64,000 bases of DNA from an uncultured Bacilli bacterium (GCA_934700895.1 CAKUXV010000001.1:124001-188000); one strand, 5' to 3'. Counted from the first letter of the stretch, positions 42,616 through 51,992 are shown. Notes: generated by a model from the sequence alone, not told the origin. Made by a program: numbers and translations.

Positions 42616-44462
42616 CGGAATGTCCTCCTCTTGCTAACCCGGATACGAAGGAAGCTCGTATCCCCTTTTTGCTTGACCCTTATTTTATAGCCACCTGCTA
42701 GACGTAGTCGAGTCAATAGGCGCTCAATTTCGCTCTTTTTGTTATCCCATTCCATTTTGATGCCCGGAGAAGACAAAGTGATGTCAATGAAACGAAGGTG
42801 ACGCTTCGTGGAAATCTCTAAATTCACGGGCTCGTCCTGCGCGGGGATGACAAGGCGGAATTCATCTAACAAGGGACCTAGAGTCAAAGGAGGAAGCAAG
42901 AAATTTTCCTCTTCGATATCCAACAATACGGAGATTTGCTTATTCTGCCTTCGGTTTTCAAAGGCGACGTAATCGAGCAAGGCGGAGAGCTCGTCGCTAA
43001 AAGGGACGAGGGGTTTTTGGGAGGAGTTGACCGAATAACGAAGGTGCTTGGCAAAATCACGCAAGGCTTCTTGCCCCTGCTTTTTGTCTTCGTGGTAAAT
43101 GGATTGGACGGCGTTGAGGTTATTGAAGATGGTTTCAGGTTCAAACCGCCCCTTGAGGTTCAGTAGATTTAATTGTTCTTGCTTGATTTGGAGCTCCTTA
43201 GCTTCGGCTTCCGTCTTTTTGAAATGGAAGAAGCGGTGGAAGAAAGCGCCTAACATCAAGCAGGCAATGACGAGGATCAAGGTGCTGAGGGGATCCACCC
43301 AACCGTTAGAAAGGACGCCCCCGTAATTGAGACTCTCCACAAAGAGGCAGTCTAGTAATAGCAGCCATACCGCCAAGGGAATGAAGCCGTTTAAAAAGGA
43401 AGGGGACGCATAGGCTTCTTTTGATAGCAAATAACCAACGTATACCCCCATCACGAAGAAAGGCAAAACGAAAAGCAACGAGAAAGAATAGGTATGAAGA
43501 GGCAAAAGCAACCCAACGCCCAATAATCCCATGAAGGATAATAGAAGCACTTGGAAGGGCGGAATCTTGACGCGTTGGCCGGACCGCAAATAGAAGAGGA
43601 AGAAAATGAGGGCCAGCACCATGAAGAGGAGGGAACAGAATCGAAGGGTGTTATAAGGGGCGTCCAATCCCATCAAAGCCAAGACGCGGATGCCGCTTGT
43701 GCTCGTCAACCAGTGAAAATTCAAAAACGCCACGAAAAGGATTTCAAAGGCGGACCGCCTTTTCTCCGGTTCGGATAAAGTGGCAACGAATAAAACCGTG
43801 GAGGCGGTGAATAAAATTCCAAGCGCGACAAACATCGCGTAGTCTTGCGCCCTTGTTTTTTCCGCGTAGGCCCGATTGGGCACGAGGCGGGGCAATTCAA
43901 AGATCCCGCCGCTTCCCGAATTCCCCACTTCGATGATGACGCTGACCGTCCCGGATTCGTTCACGCGGTAGAATCCGCTCGAAGACAAAGAATTATCCAC
44001 AACATCTTCCGCCCGACGTTTGCTTGGCTCCCCACAGGTCGCGTAAAGATTCGAATCAAAATAAAGGCGGAAGGAGCAATAGAAGGTATCCATGGCGATG
44101 CCTAATTGACTATGGGGTTCTAGCCCTTCTAATTGAAAACGATAGGAGGCATATCCGTCTTGTCCAAGGGATTCGCCTTGAAATTCGCCCCCCGTCCAAA
44201 ATCCTGGTAATGGCAAAATCGAGTGGGCTCCTACGGATTCGGGCTCTGATGCAATCCACGAGCTGTAATAGAATTCCACTTCGCCGACGAGTCGAACCCC
44301 GTCCTCGGAGATGGAACGGTCCTTAAAGTTTGCTTTGCCTTGCTGGAGGCTGATCGTGGGGTCACTGGCCACGAAAGCATAAGAAAAAAGGGTAGGCAGC
44401 AAAAAGAGAAGCCAAGCCAAAACGATGTAAAGGATTCTTAAGCCATTTTTTTGCTGCTTCAT
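42612..44462 (-). CDS. Degenerate (pseudo-)sensor histidine kinase, 7TM type
   Basis: The 616-residue protein has the layout of its upstream neighbour: an N-terminal helix, a jelly-roll-like extracellular domain (about 45-190), seven membrane helices (about 200-415), a coiled linker and a LytS-type kinase region (438-616). The phospho-acceptor motif, normally PHFLFN, is PE443-TIFN, so the His is lost. The ATP-site N-box, normally LVENAIKHG, is LLDEFRLVI, and the glycine-rich boxes are absent. It cannot autophosphorylate, but it may bind the intact kinase and shape its signal. It overlaps both neighbours by four bases and has an AGGAGG site, indicating selection for expression. Confidence 0.85.
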   Translation of the reverse strand: MKQQKNGLRILYIVLAWLLFLLPTLFSYAFVASDPTISLQQGKANFKDRSISEDGVRLVGEVEFYYSSWIASEPESVGAHSILPLPGFWTGGEFQGESLGQDGYASYRFQLEGLEPHSQLGIAMDTFYCSFRLYFDSNLYATCGEPSKRRAEDVVDNSLSSSGFYRVNESGTVSVIIEVGNSGSGGIFELPRLVPNRAYAEKTRAQDYAMFVALGILFTASTVLFVATLSEPEKRRSAFEILFVAFLNFHWLTSTSGIRVLALMGLDAPYNTLRFCSLLFMVLALIFFLFYLRSGQRVKIPPFQVLLLSFMGLLGVGLLLPLHTYSFSLLFVLPFFVMGVYVGYLLSKEAYASPSFLNGFIPLAVWLLLLDCLFVESLNYGGVLSNGWVDPLSTLILVIACLMLGAFFHRFFHFKKTEAEAKELQIKQEQLNLLNLKGRFEPETIFNNLNAVQSIYHEDKKQGQEALRDFAKHLRYSVNSSQKPLVPFSDELSALLDYVAFENRRQNKQISVLLDIEEENFLLPPLTLGPLLDEFRLVIPAQDEPVNLEISTKRHLRFIDITLSSPGIKMEWDNKKSEIERLLTRLRLAGGYKIRVKQKGDTSFLRIRVSKRRTFR

Positions 44463-46294
44463 ATTTCCTCCTTTCGGGGAATATGAATTTCAATTCGCGT
44501 CCCTTCCCCCAAAGCAGAATGGATTTCGACTTTGGCCCCTAAAAGCAACTCCCATCGTTCCATCGTATTGCTTAAGCCAATCCCAGGGCGGTTTTTCTCT
44601 TCGTTAAATCCAATGCCTTCATCCTTGATTTGGATATGGATGCCGTCTTCCTTTTCTTCTTCGGTGATTTCAATTTCCGCGGGTCCTTTTTTATTCGCAT
44701 GGCTATGAACGACGATATTTTCTACAAAAGTCTCAATGCCCAGAGGAGGAATTAATATCTCCTCGTCTTCGATATCGAAAAGGATGCTATAGGGGCGAGA
44801 AGGGAAACGGAGGTTTTCGAGCTCAAGGTATTGGTTGATATGGTCCATTTCCTCCTCCAAAGGGATTAAGTCATTCTCAACGTTGAGAATGCCTTGACGA
44901 GCGATCGAAGCGAATTTATGGACGGCATCGTCCCCTTCTTGAAGGCTATGGGAATAAGAGGATTCGATCGCGGATAAGGCGTTGAAGACGAAGTGGGGTT
45001 TGATTTCCTCACGGAGGGAGAGTTCTTTTTGGTGACGGTATTTGGCTTCTTCGAGTTCCAAAGTGGCTTCGCTTTGGGCCAGGTACCGGTAATGGGCGGC
45101 GAAATAATAGAAGGTCGTCATAAGGAAGTAGATGTAGAGGAGCGATATCGCTCCGATACGATAAGAAGGGAAAAAACCCGCCCCCAAATGCATGTGGGCG
45201 ATTTTAACGCCAATTAAGGTCGAAGCAAAAATAACTCCATAAGTTCGTTTCTCTAGGAAATGAAGGGTTAATTCCATTCCTGTTCCCGCGAAGAAGAAAA
45301 GGGCAAACCACAAGATACTAATTTTGGTGGCAGGGAAAAAACCAAGAATGGATGCGCCTAGCATCAAGGAAGCGGAAACAAGGTGGACGTAGAGCTGATG
45401 ACGGCTTTTTTGCATCTGGTCCATGGCAATGAAAAGGAGGCCGAATAAACTACATAGTCCATAGAACCCCCCGTGGAGCCCCCAAGCAAAATAAGGGTTG
45501 ATGTCTACTCCAATCGCATGGAATAGACCGACCCCATCGCTAGAAAAGAGGAAGGACGCTAGGGCGAGGAGCAAGGAAGTAAACAATAAGGCGTTTTGCA
45601 ACGGGTTCGTGGAGAAGATCCAGAATAGAAGCGATATCAGGACCATGGATACCCCGATGCCGAGGATAAAGAAAGCAACGGCCTTACGGATGGAATCGCC
45701 GCGGGAGCGATAGAATCTCGTGGATAAACTGGGCATGATGGAAATGTCGTGTTCGGGCGCGGCGAATTCCATCACCAAGGAAGAGCCCTCATGCGCATAT
45801 GCGGTTTTAGACACCTTTTCCACATCGTCTTTTAAAGCAAAATTAGGAAGGCTATTTTGTTCTAAATCCCCATATTCATAGAAAAGAACCCCATCGAGGA
45901 ATAAACGGTAGTTGAGTCCAATTTGGCCTTGATGAATATGAAGGGAAAAAGAATCAGGAAGATGAATCAAATTCCATTTTAACGAAGCAATCGGCTCTTC
46001 CAAGGTGAAGGAACCGGGCAATCGGATGGATTCTGGAGGGGTTCTAGCCCCGGCAGGTTCGCTGACAATCCATTCCCCGGGGTAGAAGGAAGCACCTCCA
46101 CCCAAAGAAAATACCTGGCAGTTCTGGGCGTTCTCAAAATCAATGTTCCCATCATGCAAAACAGGCGTGGGATTATCCGAATCTAAAACGGGGCCTGCAA
46201 AAAAGGCAAGGAAAACGCTGAAGACAATGGAAAGGATGCCGAAAAGACCATTCAATAAGCATTTACGGACCGTCTTTCCTTCTACCTTCTTCAT
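44459..46294 (-). CDS. Sensor histidine kinase, 7TM with LytS-type kinase domain
   Basis: The 611-residue membrane kinase has an N-terminal helix, a beta-rich extracellular domain (about 50-195) and seven helices (about 205-395) of the 7TMR-DISM kind. The kinase domain is complete: IKPH434-FVFN with the phospho-acceptor His, N-box ETFVEN526IVVHSH, G1 box DEGIGF near 558 and G2 box GIGLSNT near 571. The signal is probably extracellular, perhaps a glycan. It is first of three overlapping genes with the pseudo-kinase and the regulator. The start lacks a ribosome site; TTGAAA and CAAACT upstream suggest a promoter very close to the ATG. Confidence 0.9.
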   Translation of the reverse strand: MKKVEGKTVRKCLLNGLFGILSIVFSVFLAFFAGPVLDSDNPTPVLHDGNIDFENAQNCQVFSLGGGASFYPGEWIVSEPAGARTPPESIRLPGSFTLEEPIASLKWNLIHLPDSFSLHIHQGQIGLNYRLFLDGVLFYEYGDLEQNSLPNFALKDDVEKVSKTAYAHEGSSLVMEFAAPEHDISIMPSLSTRFYRSRGDSIRKAVAFFILGIGVSMVLISLLFWIFSTNPLQNALLFTSLLLALASFLFSSDGVGLFHAIGVDINPYFAWGLHGGFYGLCSLFGLLFIAMDQMQKSRHQLYVHLVSASLMLGASILGFFPATKISILWFALFFFAGTGMELTLHFLEKRTYGVIFASTLIGVKIAHMHLGAGFFPSYRIGAISLLYIYFLMTTFYYFAAHYRYLAQSEATLELEEAKYRHQKELSLREEIKPHFVFNALSAIESSYSHSLQEGDDAVHKFASIARQGILNVENDLIPLEEEMDHINQYLELENLRFPSRPYSILFDIEDEEILIPPLGIETFVENIVVHSHANKKGPAEIEITEEEKEDGIHIQIKDEGIGFNEEKNRPGIGLSNTMERWELLLGAKVEIHSALGEGTRIEIHIPRKEEI

Positions 46295-46687
46295 TAGAAG
46301 AAAGTTTGGGCTTTTTTCATTCTTATTTCAAGGAGAGGGGCGTTAGCGGGGGGGCGCTGAAACGAAAGATTCCCCCGAAGAATAGGGCTTCGTCTCGTCG
46401 CGAGGCGTCTCCCCATTGCTTTCGACGTGTATAAATTGAATTTACCCGTGCAAAACACATACTTTGCGTAACTCTCATACCCAAACTCGTAAAAGAGCCT
46501 TACAACCTGCAAAAAGGCTATATTTTCAGGAATGAAAATGTAATTAGCAGTAAATCTAATTTGGTTACCTTTCCAATCTATATGATTATGTTCCTGTAGC
46601 CTACTTTCGGAATTGCGTTGCGGTGATGCGAACGCAACTTTTCGTAAATTCCCAGCATCATTGAAGATAATATCCAAATCGGCCTAA
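46295..46687. other. Intergenic region with no gene I can support
   Basis: The stretch upstream of the kinase operon includes a minus-strand frame (46677-46294) that opens with TTG, has no ribosome site and whose last 40 residues are Arg/Pro/Leu-rich and gene-unlike. Its first 85 residues (IDWKGNQIRFTANYIF and so on) look more like real protein, so it could be the tail of a destroyed gene; I cannot name it. The kinase promoter should lie at the low-coordinate end. Confidence 0.4.
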
Positions 46688-46951
46688 TAACAAGATAACA
46701 CCATTTTCATCTCGATTGTCGCTAGAAGAAGCACGAGTTCTTACGTTGATTCTTCTTCCGACTCGATAAAAAAGGGTTTAATCGTCCATTTGCTTCGGAA
46801 AAATCCATCGATGACGGCAAAAGAATTGAGCAAAGAACTTTCCGTCTCTTTCCGTACCGTCCAACGGTATTTAAGCCACTTAAAAGAAGAAGGGCGCATC
46901 CAAAGGGTTGGCTTGAATAAAACGGGTACCTGGCAAGTGAAATCCAATTAA
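46688..46951 (+). pseudogene. C-terminal remnant of an AlbA/HATPase_c_4-type putative DNA-binding protein
   Basis: Reading the frame that ends TAA at 46949-46951 gives a winged helix-turn-helix tail: LLRKNPSMTAKELSKELSVS, then FRTVQRYLSHLKEEGRI and QRVGLNKTGTWQV. This is the characteristic end of RecG-like/AlbA_2 ATP-binding regulators of 400 or more residues. Two in-frame stops (TAATAA at 46685-46690 region) lie before it and no start or N-terminal domains remain, so only the last 70 residues survive. Confidence 0.65.
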
Positions 46952-47008
46952 CGGCCTTACCATTATTCCCTCCTCGCGTTATCCTTAAACCAACAGGAGG
47001 TTTTAATT

Positions 47009-47935
47009 ATGTGCACTGGCATCGCTTTTCAAACCAAGGATTTCTATTTTGGGCGGAATCTCGATTATGAATTCTCCTACGGGGAAGAACTCGTCATCGT
47101 TCCTAGAACGTATCCCTTTTCTTTCCGGAACGGACGGCATTTAAAGGAACATCATGCCTTGATGGGCATCGCCCATAAGGATCATGGATACCCCTTATTC
47201 TATGATGCGATGAATGACCAAGGCCTAGGGATGGCCGGCCTTAATTTTGTAGGCAACGCGGTATACGCGGAGAAAGACCCCTTAGACAAAGAAGCGGTCG
47301 CTTCCTTTGAAATCATCCCATTTATTTTGCTTCAGGCCTCGAATCTAGAAGAAGCCAAAGAACTGCTTCGTCATTTAGATATCACGTCTACTCCCTATAA
47401 CGAACAATTTCCACCTTCTTCCCTCCACTGGCTCATCGCGGATAAAACGGGTTCCATCACCGTGGAACGAACGAAAGACGGATTGCATGTTTATGACAAT
47501 CCCGTGGGGGCGTTAACGAATAATCCCCCATTTCCCATCCAATTATGGAACTTAAAGAACTATGCACCCTTGTCAGTGAATGATCCTAAAAACAACTGGA
47601 AGGACTCCTTGGATTTATCTCCTTATAGCCGGGGCATGGGAGCGTTAGGGCTACCGGGAGATTTATCCAGCGTTTCTCGTTTTGTTCGTGTTTGCTTTAC
47701 CAAAACCCATAGCGTTTGTTCCGAAGACGAACGTTCCAGCGTTTCCCAATTCTTTCATATCTTAGGATCGGTAGAACAAGTTCGCGGCTGCTGCGAGGTT
47801 CGCCCCGGGGAATTTGAATACACGATCTATTCGATTTGCTATAACGCGTCCAAGGGCATTGCCTATTTAAAGACCTATGATGGGGAGACTATTGAACGGG
47901 TGAGTTTTGAGGATAGGAAATACTATCTAGAATAA
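47009..47935 (+). CDS. Choloylglycine hydrolase family (bile-salt-hydrolase-like Ntn amidase)
   Basis: The 308-residue enzyme starts Met-Cys, so removal of Met exposes the Cys2 nucleophile. Other catalytic residues of bile salt hydrolases are all present at expected places: Arg16 and Asp19 (FGRNLDYE), Asn79 (GLNFVGN), Asn171-Asn172 (ALTNNPPF) and Arg224 (SVSRFVR). Relatives deconjugate glycine- or taurine-bile acids, cleave penicillin V or degrade acyl-homoserine lactones. The ALTNNP and GLNF motifs favour bile salt hydrolase. No signal peptide is present, as usual. AGGAGG precedes the ATG. It stands alone between decayed genes. Confidence 0.88.
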   Translation: MCTGIAFQTKDFYFGRNLDYEFSYGEELVIVPRTYPFSFRNGRHLKEHHALMGIAHKDHGYPLFYDAMNDQGLGMAGLNFVGNAVYAEKDPLDKEAVASFEIIPFILLQASNLEEAKELLRHLDITSTPYNEQFPPSSLHWLIADKTGSITVERTKDGLHVYDNPVGALTNNPPFPIQLWNLKNYAPLSVNDPKNNWKDSLDLSPYSRGMGALGLPGDLSSVSRFVRVCFTKTHSVCSEDERSSVSQFFHILGSVEQVRGCCEVRPGEFEYTIYSICYNASKGIAYLKTYDGETIERVSFEDRKYYLE

Positions 47936-48025
47936 AGCGCCCTAAGAGATATCCTCTCTGTTTCATTTCCTTTCAATATATGTCATAAATTCAAATATCT
48001 TGAACTTATAAAAAGGGGGTTCACG

Positions 48026-49178
48026 ATGGTTATTCTGAATTTAAAACTAAACAACGTTCTTGGATTCAACGATTTTATCGTGAATTTTTCCTATCCTCGA
48101 AAACTAAATAGATCGGCAATCGAAAATAAGAATTTAAAAGACATCCCATCTTTTCGCTATAAAAAGTTGAATTTATTCATTGGGTCGAATGCAACGGGAA
48201 AACTTCTTTAATGCGTTGTATCGCTCCCATCCTTCGTTTTATGGCCAAGCGAGAGAAGGAAGCCATCAAGGATATCGTAAACGAATCCCGTGATGAATCG
48301 GAAGCAACGATCGACTTCGTGGATAAACACGACAAAAAGAATTTTTTGCACCGCTTCAAAATCAAAACCTCAGGCAATGGACGTTCAGATTTCAACATCT
48401 ACACCTCCCATGCGTTTTTAGAATTAAAGTCGGGCGATTCTTACGAAAAGTCGGTCTCTACGTTGGAATCCATCCCCGATCATTTTGTGCCTTGCCTTTA
48501 CCAAGAGGACCTTTTCTCCTTGTCTTGGAATATGGTTCCCCCCGCTACGGAAGAGAATTATGACCAAATTGTTTTTGAAAAAACGACAAACGCGGAAGAA
48601 GAGAAGGATTACACCCGTATTTTAACGCCATATTGAAAACATTAGACCCCTCTATTCAGGAGGCAACAAAAAGCTTAGATACGGATGATGCGTATGTGAT
48701 TCATCATGAAAATGACAACCGCATCATTGTTCAAGCAGGTAACCGAGTGACGGAGATACGAAGGTTATCCAGTGGAACGAAATATGGCATTAACCTTGCT
48801 AATATTGTCTTTGCCATTAAATATCACCGTAATGGCATTTATTTGGTGGACGAACAGTTTTCCTATATCAGCTCGGATATTGAAATCGCTCTTCTAAATA
48901 TCATGATGGAATTGCTTGGTGACGACGAACAAATTTTCTTCACCACCCATAATCAAAATATTCTTTCCTTGGGATTGCCCTTCCATTCTTTCTATTTCTT
49001 GCGAAAAGAGGCAGGCGGCGATAAAAACACCATTCATGTGTCCTGCGCGTCGGATTTGGAGAACCGAAATAATGTGTCCCCATTAAATATGTATGAGAAC
49101 GATATGTTTGGCTCCGCGCCTAGTCTTGGCAGAATCTACGGCATTCTTGAAAACGTGGATGAGGAGGCTCATCAATGA
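48026..49178 (+). pseudogene. AAA15-family (OLD/AbiLii-like) ATPase broken by two frameshifts
   Basis: Three frames laid end to end give one AAA15 ATPase of about 385 residues. The N-terminal LKLNNVLGFNDF and Walker A LFIGSNATGK are in the first frame; a missing base in the A-run at 48199-48202 shifts out of the expected TSLMRC. A second missing base near 48627-48629 separates RILT from ILKTLDPSI. The last part holds RRLSSGTKYG, Walker B GIYLVDEQ and the switch FFTTHNQN. Such ATPases pair with RloB-like partners in phage-defence modules. As read, no full protein is made. Confidence 0.8.
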
Positions 49179-49697
49179 AGAGATCCACAAAGCCTATCCA
49201 TTATTACGTAGAAGGCGAATACGAAGAAAAAACTGATAAACGCGTTGAAAGTTGGTCGAGATAACAAGATTGTCGCGGGCAAAGTGGAAGTATTCAACAT
49301 CATCCAAAGCCCATTGAGCCGAATGAGAGCAGCCATGCTCCAGCGAGGGACCATCGTCATTTTGGTTTATGATACCGACGTTTGGAAGACGGATACGCTT
49401 GAGAGGAACGTTAAAATCTTAAAAGAATCTGGCGTCTCCGCGATTTATCACGTGCAATCTTTGCAAAACTTTGAAGATGAAATCGTCTATGCGACCTCGT
49501 TACAAGATATAAACGACTTCTTTCACACTTCTCGTCATGGGGAATTCAAGTCCGCCTTTATTGCGCATAAAGACATTGTTGCCAAACTAGAAAAAATGAT
49601 TTTAACGATCAAAAAATCTGGTCTCGCATTAACGAAAAAGAACCGTTTGGTGAATACTCTAACCAAAAGTCTCTCAATTTTTGTTCACGGAAAGTAA
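49175..49697 (+). pseudogene. RloB-like partner protein broken by one frameshift
   Basis: The start overlaps the ATPase stop by four bases (ATGA), the normal layout of AAA15/RloB pairs. The first 20 codons read KPIHYYVEGEYEEK, matching the EGExEE core of RloB/TOPRIM-like proteins. One extra A in the six-A run at 49227-49232 moves the rest (LINALKVGRDNKIVAG, VILVYDTDVWKTDTLERN) into another frame. The repaired product would be about 173 residues with the Asp-x-Asp metal site YDTDVW. It is probably non-functional as read. Confidence 0.72.
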
Positions 49698-49711
49698 GGA
49701 TAAATTCCTTA

Positions 49712-50914
49712 TTAAATCGTTTTCTTGGCCACCAGTTTTTTCATTTCGGACTCAATGCAATCGAGGTGTTTTTCTTCCGTTAAGAACTCGTTGTAGAACT
49801 GTTTTCCGTTTCCTGCCATTTCGCGTCTTTGATCCGGTGATAATGCGACAAAACGGAGGATGGCTTCGCTTAATGCTTTTGGGTTTTCCCCAGGAACATT
49901 GATGCCACATCTGGCTTCTTCGATAAATTCTGCCGTTGCGCCTTCCGCACAATTGATGATCGGCAATCCCACTTTCATGTAGGTTTGCACTTTTCCGGGG
50001 ATCGTTGTAAAGCAGAATCCTTGCTTCGTCAAAGAGACAAACGCAGCTTCGGAAGAAGCGTAAATGGCCCCCATTTCATTCTTAGGGATTTGCCCTAAGA
50101 ACTTAACGTTGGAGATGTTTTTGTCTTGGACAAGGCTTTTAAGATGATTGGCTTCGGACCCATCACCTGCGAATAAAAACTCGATATCGGGATGTTCTTT
50201 TAATCGATAAGCGGCTTCGATAATCGTGTCGCAAGACTGAGCCATCCCAATATTGCCTGCGAAAAGGAAGCGGTGGATTTCGTTGTTTACTTTTGTTTCC
50301 AATGATACGCTTTCATCATCCGCATATTGGGGAAGCCATCCAAAAGGAACGTCTTTACTCAGCAAAGATTTGATGTACCCGATATGTTGCTTGCTGGATA
50401 CGAGGATTTTATCCATTTTGGAATAAATGCGGGAGGACACCCGTTGATAATGGTTATAAATCAAGGACCCTTTTTTGATTCCACCCGCCAAAAGGGATTC
50501 GGGCCATAGATCCATTTCATACATAAGGACTGGGACGCCCCATTTCTTTTTGTAGGTTAAGGCTGGCTCCGCCATCATAATAGGAGAAGTGGTCCATGCT
50601 AAAACAACATCAAAATCCTCAGGGAGTTTTTTGGCAATTTTTTTTGCAGAATTCGCAAAAGAGTAGTAATTGATAGCACGCCTAATCACACCGGTTTTTC
50701 GGGGAGATTCCGAAGCGCGAATGACATGGACGCCATTAAGAGTTTCATCTCGATGCGTCTTTTTGCTATAACCAGCATAATAATCCCCTTTGGGGTAATT
50801 GGGGATGCCTGTTAGGACGGTAACATCATGCCCTCGTTTAACCAAAGATTCCGCCAAAGAAGTTACTCGAAAGGATTCGGGATAATAATGCTGGCTGACA
50901 ATTAAGATTTTCAT
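49712..50914 (-). CDS. Group 4 (GT4, WbuB/WcaI-like) glycosyltransferase
   Basis: The 400-residue cytoplasmic transferase opens with ILIVSQHYYPESFRVTSLA, typical of WbuB-type GT4 enzymes that add FucNAc or related sugars. The C-terminal donor-binding domain has the glycine-rich FLFAGNIGMAQ near 240 and a GKVQTYMKVGLPI/NCAEGATAEF region in place of a standard EX7E. It is divergent from the dehydratase gene at 50967 and convergent with the broken RloB-like gene. A role in surface polysaccharide assembly is clear; the sugar is not. Confidence 0.87.
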   Translation of the reverse strand: MKILIVSQHYYPESFRVTSLAESLVKRGHDVTVLTGIPNYPKGDYYAGYSKKTHRDETLNGVHVIRASESPRKTGVIRRAINYYSFANSAKKIAKKLPEDFDVVLAWTTSPIMMAEPALTYKKKWGVPVLMYEMDLWPESLLAGGIKKGSLIYNHYQRVSSRIYSKMDKILVSSKQHIGYIKSLLSKDVPFGWLPQYADDESVSLETKVNNEIHRFLFAGNIGMAQSCDTIIEAAYRLKEHPDIEFLFAGDGSEANHLKSLVQDKNISNVKFLGQIPKNEMGAIYASSEAAFVSLTKQGFCFTTIPGKVQTYMKVGLPIINCAEGATAEFIEEARCGINVPGENPKALSEAILRFVALSPDQRREMAGNGKQFYNEFLTEEKHLDCIESEMKKLVAKKTI

Positions 50915-50966
50915 TCTTTTTCAACGCGCGAAAAGGTAGAATTATTATAACCATCTTGGAGCATTT
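50915..50966. promoter_or_regulatory. Short divergent promoter region of the polysaccharide cluster
   Basis: These 52 bases separate two divergent genes. TTATTATAA at its centre provides a -10-like sequence on both strands (TATAAT on the minus strand). The -35 boxes would fall near or inside the opposite coding regions. TTGGAG serves as ribosome site for the + gene. Confidence 0.4.
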
Positions 50967-51992
50967 ATGAATCATTTATTGGACGAAAAAACCCTACTTA
51001 TCACTGGGGGCACAGGTTCCTTTGGCCATGCGGTCGTCGACCGCTTCCTGCCAACGGGAATCAAAGAGATTCGCATTCTTTCTCGTGACGAGAAGAAACA
51101 AGACGATATGCGCAAAGAGTACGACTCCCCAAAGTTGAAGTTCTATATTGGCGATGTCCGTAACTATAACGCAATCGAATCTGCTTTCCGCGGTGTGGAT
51201 TATGTCTTCTCTGCCGCGGCATTAAAACAAGTCCCCTCCTGCGAGTTCTATCCCATGGAGGCGGTACGCACCAATATTATTGGCTCTGATAACGTCATTT
51301 CTGCCTGCGTGGCCCACCACGTTAAAAAGGCGATTTTCTTGTCTACGGATAAAGCGGCTTATCCGATTAATGCGATGGGCATGTCCAAGGCAATGATGGA
51401 AAAGAACGTCATTGCTAGATCCCGTCAATTATTAGAAGGCGATACGGTCCTATGCCTAACCCGTTATGGTAACGTCATGGCAAGCCGCGGTTCCGTTATT
51501 CCCTTATTCCTCCACCAAATTCAAGAAGGCAAGCCCATCACCATCACCAATCCCGATATGACGAGATTCATGATGACTTTGGACGATGCGGTGGATTTGG
51601 TCCTTTATGCCTTTGAACACGGGCAGCAAGGCGACCTCTTCGTCCAAAAAGCTCCGGCCGCTACGATCGGAACTTTGGCCCAAGCTATTCTTGAGTTGGA
51701 GAACTGCTCTATGAAGCCGGAATATATCGGCACCCGTCATGGCGAGAAGCTCTTCGAAACTTTGGTCACCCAAGAAGAAATGCTGCGTGCAGAAGACATG
51801 GGTAACTTCTTTGCTATTCACGCGGATAACCGCGATTTGAATTACGATCAGTATTTCACGGTTGGCGATGCTAAACTCAACATCGGTGATTCGTATACTT
51901 CTCACAACACGGGACGTTTAAACGTTGAAGAGATGAAGGCCCTACTCAAGAAACTAGCCCTCTTCGGCGGACCCGTGAAGCAACACGACTAA
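50967..51992 (+). CDS. capE: UDP-GlcNAc 4,6-dehydratase/5-epimerase (CapE/WbjB/FnlA type)
   Basis: The 341-residue SDR enzyme has the NAD-binding GGTGSFG (14-20) and the STDKA active-site loop (126-130). In place of the usual YxxxK it carries M137-GMS-K141, the Met-based motif that separates CapE/WbjB from FlaA1/PseB. It converts UDP-GlcNAc to the keto-deoxy precursor of UDP-L-FucNAc in capsule or O-antigen biosynthesis. The later enzymes, CapF/FnlB and CapG/FnlC, are not in view. Its base composition resembles the region to its left more than the AT-rich genes after it. Confidence 0.9.
   Translation: MNHLLDEKTLLITGGTGSFGHAVVDRFLPTGIKEIRILSRDEKKQDDMRKEYDSPKLKFYIGDVRNYNAIESAFRGVDYVFSAAALKQVPSCEFYPMEAVRTNIIGSDNVISACVAHHVKKAIFLSTDKAAYPINAMGMSKAMMEKNVIARSRQLLEGDTVLCLTRYGNVMASRGSVIPLFLHQIQEGKPITITNPDMTRFMMTLDDAVDLVLYAFEHGQQGDLFVQKAPAATIGTLAQAILELENCSMKPEYIGTRHGEKLFETLVTQEEMLRAEDMGNFFAIHADNRDLNYDQYFTVGDAKLNIGDSYTSHNTGRLNVEEMKALLKKLALFGGPVKQHD

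Noticed and set aside
46294..46677. Minus-strand frame of 127 codons upstream of the kinase
   Set aside because: TTG start, no ribosome site, an Arg/Pro-rich tail and overlap with the kinase promoter make a functional gene unlikely; only a remnant is possible.
48190..48640. Programmed frameshifting as an explanation for the broken ATPase
   Set aside because: Two shifts in the first gene and one of opposite sign in the second do not fit a known programmed system, and no slippery heptamer with a downstream pseudoknot is evident.
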